Origin: Oasisia sp. SBJ-2009
Taxonomy: Eukaryota; Annelida; Polychaeta; Sabellida; Siboglinidae
Reading direction: 5' to 3'
Assembly: GCA_964017155.1 (NCBI GenBank)
Contig: OZ024856.1
Location: 45,178,610 to 45,242,609, forward strand
DNA length: 64,000 nucleotides
The number at the start of each line of letters is the position of its first letter. Within the stretch, counting starts at the first letter, position 1. Shown here piece by piece: positions 56,489 to 64,000 of the stretch. A program made the translations under genes and the position numbers. The notes under the pieces are model-generated. The model was not told the DNA's origin, ran no database searches, and worked only from the letters and a program-made list of their open reading frames with translations.

Positions 56489-56972
56489 GTGTAATGACGC
56501 ATGTTAGGCAGTGTTTATTGAGCACATAGATTTTAACCTTTTTATATACAACCCTGCTAAAGCAGAAATACATTGTAAATTTGGTCAATATTGAAGGGCA
56601 ACCCACATGCTTGCATTTCGAAAGAGCTAGAGGTATGTGATTTTGACGTAATGTGATGAGCATAACATAACATTTCTCTGGTACAGTTTCTTTATAATCG
56701 ACAAAACGTTAATATGGCCTCCAATCGGAAAATCGACTGTGCTCTGTGCCCACGAGCGAGAAGGTTTATGGCGGTATTAAGGTGCCATTAGCCCATTACC
56801 CGACGAAAAAGTTTGCTAACGCATCAGCAGTATGCAGGTTGTTTGAATGTCTGTGACGACTGGTGATGTCTTGTGTTGTGCTATGTCACTAGAAGTTACG
56901 TTTTTGTTCAGCCATTGCGGTATTTCAGCTGTCAAAGTAGTGTAAGTCCGAGGACACTACGGTTCTGCGGCG

Positions 56973-58479
56973 TAGTGACACAGATGTAATTTATATTGAT
57001 GATATCATCACGACCAATAACTGTCCGGTTTTAACAGAAATTAACGGGTGACAGGAATGAAAATGGTTTCTTTGAAAATATGGTGTTCTCATTTCACGAA
57101 TTTTCTACGGCACCTTTCTCAGTGCATGTGATATATGCAGTGGGCATTTCTGGACACGTTCTGGACCATTTTCTAGGCCATGAAGACAACGTTGTAATAG
57201 ACGCCTGTGGCGAAAGCAAAAGTGTTTTCTCCCGTTAACCCGTTTTTATTCGAATGTACACGTGCACACACTCGCACTCTCTCTCATAAAAACACGTACA
57301 CTCTCAATTTGTTTTCTGTGTTTTCCTTGGTGTATAGTGTCCCAAAAGTCCACCTTCAAGAGTAAAAGGTTAATGTTTTAAAATAACACGAATACAAAGA
57401 GAAATACGCGAACGCACCCGCGAATGTTCACGCACAGGACATATAAGAATTGACGCAGGCGCAAAAGGTCACTGCTTTGTCAGGAAGTTGCGCATTGCGC
57501 AACTGCGGACTCTCACAATTAGTCGTCACGTGATTGCGGTTTCCGCCCAACAACGAGACAACGAGAAGGGCGTAAGATGTATACGAAGGCGAAGTGGATC
57601 CTCGGCAGGTAAGTTTTCTTAATTCTTTTGTCGTTTTCTTCATCGCCGTCTATAGCTGCTCGTTATTGATACCCTTACTATTAAATCGCTTCAATGTTGT
57701 TATAGTAAATGGCCACGATGACATCGAGTTGTGGACTATAGGCTCTGCAAACTATACGACGCACGCGATACGGCCATCGGATTAATTGGAACTCGAAGAG
57801 GCTTTCACATTGAACGTCGGTCGCAAGGGAAGATACGTCGGATTCAATTCAAGTTATTGAAGTGGCTGCCGAACTTACGTTACAGTGAATTTATTCACAA
57901 TTATCGGACGTTAAATGTTAGGGTGCAGATCGGTGTAGTTTATTTTCGGTAACCATGGTCGGGAGGAGAGTAAACTCCTTTCGCTGTTGAAGCATTGGGA
58001 AATCAGACTTCCTCCTCCCCGAAAGGGGTTGGAGGTTCGCCGGCTTGCAGATTCCTTCCATGGCTTACCCGCCGTCTTCAACTGTCAGTTATTTTAACCA
58101 GATATGTTTCATATCTAATGTAAATGACTGGTTGACTGTTGACGGTGTCTTTTTCGTCATTCGATGTATCATTTTGTTAAGTAATAAAACTGAAAACTGA
58201 AACAATTGGCATACCTGTTGTTTCTTCGAACGAAGCGTCGTTCAGTCGAAAAAAGCCGGTGTAGACCTATAGATAGTAGACACGAGCGAAATGACGACTC
58301 CCAAAATGCACCATGACAAATATCTATCTAATATCGTCTAGAACTTCACGCAACCTATATTGAGTTTTGCTAAAATTCGATCCGCTGAGATGTATGTACT
58401 TATTAAGCAGTATGATAGTTCACCGTGAATCCTTATACAATCGTTATAGTTAGCACCGCGAAGTCCGAGAAAACACCAG
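56973..58479 (+). repeat. Direct duplication, copy B (transcription-unit-like)
   Basis: Counterpart of 54209-55708; homology ends sharply after GAAGTCCGAGAAAACACC in both. It has ATG at 57577, a consensus donor GTAAGT at 57609, an acceptor TTATAG before 57706, the same hairpins (57953-58027) and AATAAA at 58183-58188. The strong donor makes B the better candidate for an expressed copy. Confidence 0.8.
57577..57952 (+). CDS. Possible two-exon small ORF in copy B with a conserved in-frame TGA
   Basis: Exon 1 (57577-57608, MYTKAKWILG) joins exon 2 at 57706 to give S-K-W-P-R, then TGA at 57719-57721, after which the frame continues to TAA at 57950-57952. Compared with copy A the downstream 73 residues show five replacements (for example His/Arg, Phe/Leu, Asp/Glu, Ile/Val), with no stops or frameshifts gained. 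This is suggestive but not proof of coding. Confidence 0.3.
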
Positions 58480-58586
58480 GCTTGGTAGTAATACAATATT
58501 TCGGGGAGGGTAAGAGAACCATCGGATCAATCGAGATCAAAGAACAACGACTGCAGTTACTTGTGACTAGTGCAACAAAGATGGAC

Positions 58587-58721
58587 GCTGGACAGAATAA
58601 CGAGCACGACTACATGGACTATGGTTATGCATCTTTGAACGGATTGGTCTCGCTTAACCGACTGTCGGTCGGCTGCGAAACTACGTCGAGAAGACAGTCT
58701 GGTGAATTTACCGGCGTTTGA
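58587..58721 (+). CDS. Small ORF just after copy B
   Basis: ATG in AAAGATGGACGC context opens a short frame (MDAGQNNEHDYMDYGYASLN..., ending GEFTGV and TGA). The part around 58633-58690 resembles DNA just before copy A (54168-54205), so it may be the start of a third unit of the same array. Family unknown. Confidence 0.25.
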   Translation, partial: AGQNNEHDYMDYGYASLNGLVSLNRLSVGCETTSRRQSGEFTGV

Positions 58722-59007
58722 ATGCTATCCGTGTGTGCTAAACAATCCAGCCACCTCACGGATGCTGGCTAATGCTGGCGTATTTCCAATTTTATAAACA
58801 ACTACACATTTATTTTTTAATGTAAGTTAAATTATATATATATATATATATAATTTTTTATTTCAAATTTGGCCTGAGAACCAATATGCATCTCTACCCT
58901 AATCTGCGGTAAAGCCGCCCTGGCGGTTACAACTGCAGCCCATTCACTTGCCAAGCAGAGTGTATAAAGTAACTGCAAAGTTCAATATGTACATATCGCG
59001 CTGTGTA

Positions 59008-59010
<3 letters not shown>

Positions 59011-59051
<41 letters not shown>

Positions 59052-59055
59052 TATA

Positions 59056-59139
<84 letters not shown>

Positions 59140-59147
59140 TATATAAT
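59011..59147. repeat. (TA)n microsatellite
   Basis: TA run with CATATA and TGTATA interruptions. A shorter TA run lies at 58833-58852. Confidence 0.95.
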
Positions 59148-59159
59148 ACACATGGTTAT

Positions 59160-59620
59160 ATCAGCGTTCGGCGTGTTTGTTAATGCGATCCGGTTGCCCG
59201 ATGATATTCCCTGGGTCAGCACTTCGAGGTGTGAATAGATGCGGCCGGCCGAAACAAAAGACAAGTTGCTGCGCTGATCGAAGCGACATCGGTCGCTGGC
59301 ACTCCCGTACATGTTGTGTAATTTTGTACCGGGCGACGTTCGTGGGGCGTGGCAGAGACTGGCTGTCCGAGCACGCGTGGCTGTCCGTCGAACGATCGTG
59401 GGATGTGACGAATATGTTGCGCCGTGCAAGTCAAACTCGAAAGCAGCGCATTTAACATGTTCTAAGCTGATGCAGTTCTAAGTAATGGTTTAATTGGAAA
59501 GAAATGATCTTACTAATAACATTGAAAGTCGTCGAAATGGCATCGATTGATGGCTTGTCTCTTCAAATAGATTACCCGGACGTGAACCAGCACCATGACA
59601 TTTAAGGTGGGTAAAGACGG
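59160..59620. other. GC-richer stretch, no certain gene
   Basis: Frames on both strands at 59177-59458 are open and CpG-containing, but there is no recognisable domain or splice pair. Confidence 0.35.
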
Positions 59621-60115
59621 AACAGAACTAGATACTCTTTGAGGTTTATACCCAGCCAACACACTGCTAAGAAGTTCCACCTGGCGTTATGCTCTTTAAT
59701 TAATTGCAGAACTTTTTTTGACAAATGGAGACTCTATTTTAGTTCTAATATCTACAATATTAAGACCTCCGTCCGCAAATGTGTTTAATAGAGATTTTCT
59801 TTTCAAAGCTTCGGGTTTACTGTTCCAAAGAAATAGAAATGTATATTTTTCACCACCTTGTTTGGTACTGGGTTAAGACTCCCTATGTGCCAAATGGAGC
59901 TGCACAGCACAGATTGCATGGCGAACCTGTCTCCCTAAATGATAATTCCATCCTGCTATATAGTTCACATATTTTTCGAAATTAGAAATAACTTTCCCCG
60001 AAGTCTTTTTATCGGCTTCTTTTGTACCTGTATAAACGCCGTATTTTTTTTGGGGGAAATCACTAGTCCATTTTTGACCACCAGGTTCAACTAAGAGGAC
60101 GTGTCTGATTGAATA
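59620..60115 (-). pseudogene. L1/Tx1-like LINE ORF2 remnant
   Basis: On the minus strand, 60110-59900 reads GVYTGTKEADKKTSGKVISN and FEKYVNYIAGWNYHLGR. These match the region after the catalytic core of L1-clade reverse transcriptases (LG...G......W......K....L..W..R.LSL.G). Further on, about 59870-59640 gives FLWNSKPEALKRKSLLNTFA and DGGLNIVDIRTKIES, the F.W......K.....L....GG....D motif of the same clade. Frameshifts and stops show it is dead. Confidence 0.7.
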
Positions 60116-60165
60116 GGACTGCCAGGGAAGTAAGGTGTAAAGCGCTTTGAGCAATACTTGTCTAA
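60116..60165 (+). mobile_element. SINE 3' fragment
   Basis: CAGGGAAGTAAGGTGTAAAG and CGCTTTGAG match the middle and 3' part of the SINE at 26252-26584 (CAGGGAAGTAAAGTGTAAAG). Only this fragment remains. Confidence 0.6.
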
Positions 60166-60544
60166 ATTCCAGCTGTTCTTCTCCGATTTACACTTACACT
60201 ATTGCTCTTATTCTGCAATCCAGATTCTTTCCAGCGACTTCAACTTATGGCTTAGCAACGTAGTGCCTCAATGTTTTCCCGGATCATGCACATCTCCCTT
60301 TCTTTTCTATATTCGGACACTTAGCCCCATTCTTTATTCCTCTGTGAACTTCCCGTCTCTCTTGCAGGTGTTCAGTAACTTTTTTGTCGAGCATCTTCCA
60401 TCTCGCTCAGCCACCGGCACCGCCAGCATCTCTACTCGCACTTAACCAATGCCTGTTTACCTTTCCAAACAGGCCTACACGATAAACCGTACGAATTGCC
60501 CGGCTGTGACAAGTTTCACAAAGCTTACATTACTTTCCACCACT

Positions 60545-60842
60545 GTGTGTGTGTGTGCGTGTGCGTGTACGTGTGTGTGCGTGCACGTTCGCGTGTGCAC
60601 GGGTGTCCGGTGATGTGGGTGTGTGTATGTGGGCGTGTGTGCGCGCGCGTATGACTGTGGGTGTGTGTGCATGGGTGTGTGCGTTCACGTGTGCACGGGT
60701 GTCCAGGGATGTGGATGTGTGTGGGTGTGTGCGCGCGCGTGTGTGTATGTGGGTGTGTGTGTGCATGGGTGTATGCGTGTGGGTATGTGGGAGTGCGTGC
60801 GTGCGTGCGTACGTGCGTGCGTGTGTGTATGTGTGTGTGTCG
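60545..60842. repeat. GT/GC-rich imperfect simple repeat
   Basis: Degenerate GTGT, GCGT and GGGTGT runs with an internal duplication of a CGTTCRCGTGTGCACGGGTG segment (about 60586 and 60681). Confidence 0.85.
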
Positions 60843-61685
60843 TATTTACATTCATTGCTTACTCTTATTAGAAAACCTACCCAGCATCGATTATCTGGTT
60901 CTGTTTTACATTTTACCCCAATAGTAAATAAAAATATTGGGAGTAGGTGTTTTTTTCTGTGTCTGTATTACTCTTTGGAATATAGGTCTATGATTCCTTC
61001 GATCTAGTGTTAGATCAGACGCAGACTGAAACATTATGCGATTTTAAATATTTTAAATATCTTGCTTTTACGTTTTTTAATTAGTAATGGTTAATTAAAA
61101 TAGATAAAACCCAAATTAATTTACAAAACCGTTACGTTGCGGTTTGTGTACGTGTCAATCAATTGCTGCACGTGACCTTCGTCAAGCATAACCTTTGCCA
61201 ACAGTATTTATAATGGTAACGTATGGGCGGCATCATATCTGCTATATCAAACTGACCACATATTTTATGGACACTCCGGTGATAGGCAAGAGGTTACGTG
61301 ACGTGATAACGTTAGAGTACGCTGCGCACGCATTTGATGATTGTTGGAAGTTATCTTTAAATATACTATATTTTTGCTCTAAAAGCAGTAAGAAACTTGA
61401 TTTTATCAGCAATGTCTATGATAATAATATAAAGTCTTCATCGGAAGGAGGGTGCCGATTAATACAAAAAGAAATGTGACGATGACAACATGTATCCATA
61501 CAACACAATCTCTTACACATAAAAGCACGCTCTCTTTTTTCTCCCGTTAATTTCTCCCCTCAACCTCCCCTCTCTCCCTCTCCTTCCTTCATCCCTCTCC
61601 TTCCGTCCCTCCACTCCCTCACTGCATCATCAGGATAATGTTTGTTAGTGCTAATATCACCCATCTATCTAATCCCGTATATAGA
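60843..61685. other. No supported gene; pyrimidine-rich tract at 61530-61625
   Basis: An open frame at 61195-61479 is AT-rich and unrecognised. The CT-rich run (TCTCCCTC type) is a simple-repeat tract. Confidence 0.4.
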
Positions 61686-61689
61686 ATAC

Positions 61690-62213
61690 CATTATAAAAA
61701 AGAAGTGCATTGGTGATTTTGCGCAGCAGCACCTCGACTGTCGATTGAATTACCTGTGAACATTCTTGCACCCGGGACATTATGTATGTTTAGAATGTGT
61801 TTAAAACATATCTTTTTATTAGAAATTTCAATTAATTCAAATTGTTTTGAAATGACGGACATTGCTTTATAATTTCTTTTTAATGTCATACACGTTTCAA
61901 TCAATGTTTATGTTTTAGATTAATTTGTAGATTTATATAAATATATATTTACGTACACAGGTTACGTAAAGGTTTTAATTTTAATTTCATATATATAATT
62001 AACATGCCAAGTTTTAGTACTATACATCTTAAAAGCAGTGCTTAATTTATTTTAAGATAATTTATATAATTTACATACAAAGGGGTTTACTAGTACATCT
62101 TAAAACCAAAACAATTAATGACTTATATTAATTTATATAATTTGTGCAGCGCATCGATCCGCTACGCGGGAATTAGCGCTATATAAAACCTTTATTATTA
62201 TTATTATTTAAAA
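61690..62213 (+). mobile_element. Decayed LINE 3' end, same family as 50434-51078
   Basis: The plus strand contains AAGAAGTGCATTG, a CTGTGAACATTCTTGCACCC segment and AAACATATCTTTTTATTAGA. These line up with the C-terminal coding part and UTR of the copy at 50.4-51.1 kb but with frame-breaking indels. It ends GGGAATTAGCGCTATATAAA followed by (ATT)n, the same 3' terminus. Confidence 0.8.
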
Positions 62214-63870
62214 CGTCCAGTGTCCATTTTTTAGCAAATAGATGAATGAATTGCAGAAATGAGTAGCGCTGCAATCCTTTTTCGTTCTGATGCACAATGT
62301 GTCAGAGTTAACAAGTTTGTGAGGTTGTCTCACTTTATCTGTCTCCCTTCTGATTTACCTCTCCCCATCCCTTCTTAAAAAAATACTCAACATTTTCTCC
62401 CTTCCTCCCTGCTTGGCGGCCCCTCGCCCTCTCCTTCTCCCACTCCCGCACTTTCTTTATCCTCTACTATTTCCCTTCTCAGTGTTCCTCTACACCCCTC
62501 TTCCTCCATACTTTCATCCACCAATCCTTTTCAACCCTCCCGTCATTCTAATTAAGCCGCAATTCGGTACGGTCAAGGGTAATTGCACATTCGACAAGAA
62601 GAGCGATGCTAAATGGGGTATTCAAGGCAAACTTGTTTTGTCCGTGTGTAATACCTGTCATGTTTCATTGTCAATTTAACACAGACAATGCAATGCTTCA
62701 CTGCCGTGGACATTCTTAGACTGACGTGCGGCCTCCGACAATGGTATGACAATGGTATGCTCTTGGTCCCGCGCAAGAACGCACTGATTGACAACGCATA
62801 ATTAGCATCCTCTTTCGCGTTGAACATGACAGCTGCTACAAACAAATGACTTAAGCGTTCGATCGAAAGCATGGATTTGTCGAAATGCAGTTGTAATCGA
62901 AATGCAGTTCGCCCGGTTTTCAGTACAAGACCAACGTCACGTGTTTATGGATGTTTCGTGTGCGGTCGGGTGCAGCGTATCGCATGCTATTCGGCAAACA
63001 ATGTGACGCTCTACGTGGTTTGACAGTTGGTCTTGAATGAGCTGCACATGTTGCAGTTTGGCAGTCATCAGACATTGGGATATACAACTAGACGCCGAAA
63101 AAGAGTGCGACGATTGCTACAAACAATTGCTTTAAGGTAGGCTATGTATGTAATGTTGTTGTGTTATTTAGAACAGCAACTGTTGGTAGTACACTACATA
63201 TATTGCCATGTGGTACAGTGTCGACATTCTGTATTGCTAACTTGCATAGTCAAACCTGCAAGGCATTACGGAAGACAAACATCATCATAACTGTTAGCGT
63301 CGTTCTACTGTGAATACAATTACACAGATAATCCATTTCTCATTAATCAAAACATTATTTGGCAACATATTTGATATGTAATGAATGGATCCACTTACTG
63401 ATTTGCGTCGATATAAATCGTAGGTAAGCATTGTATTTATTTATACAATAAAATAACAAATAACTACTGTTTTAATCCACCTCGGTTTATTATCTTAAAT
63501 TATGAATTCTCGTATATCAATGCGAATTATATTATTCATAATACAGTAGGATGTCCTGTGTTATGTATCTGCATTTAAAAATAATGTCTTGTTTAATTTT
63601 ATGAAGGAAAAAACGACGGCGATGTGTGCCCCATATTGTTCCCAAACGTCCGCTTCCGCTTCCGAACCATGAATCTGCATAAGTCAAAATTAATAATTAT
63701 AGTTATGCATGTTAACATGTTTGATGTATCATATGATATAGCATGACATATAAGCGAAGTTTTAATGTAATGCTACACCATAAATAACGTCATATATATC
63801 AGCTTACGTGTCTTACAAGTTGACACCACAATTTCGCCAGCTAGGGCTAGACATTGCTTTATAAGCAAAT
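62214..63870. other. No supported gene; pyrimidine-rich tract at 62340-62560
   Basis: A long TC/CCT-rich tract is followed by ordinary AT-rich sequence. No exon with both splice sites was found. Confidence 0.4.
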
Positions 63871-63872
63871 AA

Positions 63873-63988
63873 AATGGCTACCTTCATTGCAACTGAGTGT
63901 TCCGACCGCACGTGGCGGAAGGGGTTACCAGTGACGCTCATCCTATGGAGGTCACAACCGGTGTGGCGAACCGGGGTTTGGGCCAGGT
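63873..63988 (+). CDS. Possible first exon at the window edge
   Basis: ATG in AAAATGGCTACC context opens a frame (MATFIATECSDRTWRKGLPV and on, ending VWAR) that runs to a donor GGGCCAG/GTAATT near 63988. GC content is well above the preceding DNA. The rest would be outside the window. It might also be a repeat. Confidence 0.25.
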
Positions 63989-64000
63989 AATTTCCCTCCC

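Overview
This is a piece of a repeat-rich animal (metazoan) nuclear genome, not a bacterial or viral one. Coding signal comes as short exons with GT/AG junctions in an AT-rich background. There are CpG-dense promoter-like islands, polyadenylation signals, tRNA-headed SINEs, several LINE families, cut-and-paste DNA transposons and very long (TA)n and (GT)n microsatellites. The style suggests an invertebrate, probably marine, but I cannot name the species.

Region by region. At 1-8.3 kb there are exons of at least one unrecognised minus-strand gene: exons at 8146-8204 and 1075-1197, and a terminal exon at 6859-6979 with a long 3'UTR ending near a polyA signal at 4534-4539. An inverted-repeat element lies at 8.4-10.1 kb. 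CpG-rich promoter-like stretches lie near 13.3-14.3, 16.4-16.9, 21.5-22.4 and 27.4-28.4 kb. The one at 21.5-22.4 kb heads a minus-strand gene whose first exon encodes a signal peptide and a transmembrane helix. A possible plus-strand first exon with a presequence-like N-terminus is at 18.1 kb. From 18.7 to 32.6 kb there are several small inverted-repeat elements, two nested SINEs and a tandem repeat of about 150 bp.

The best gene in the window is on the plus strand at 36.4-41.9 kb. Four phase-compatible exons encode a hydrophobic N-terminus, a short coiled coil and a divergent fibrinogen-related domain. A polyA signal follows, and 28 bases later a pure (GT)n tract of about 288 bp.

The most remarkable structure is at 42.87-52.64 kb. 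A Harbinger-like DNA transposon (TAA target duplication, matching ends, remains of a Myb/SANT-like protein and of a second ORF) has been split by a 5.1-kb foldback element with a perfect 6-bp target duplication. The foldback has arms of about 1.9 kb that both carry the same decayed LINE reverse transcriptase. One arm has since received a further LINE insertion. From 54.2 to 58.5 kb a 1.5-kb transcription-unit-like block is duplicated in direct orientation, with its splice sites, RNA hairpins and polyA signal kept. The last 5 kb holds LINE and SINE debris, pyrimidine tracts and a possible first exon at the edge.
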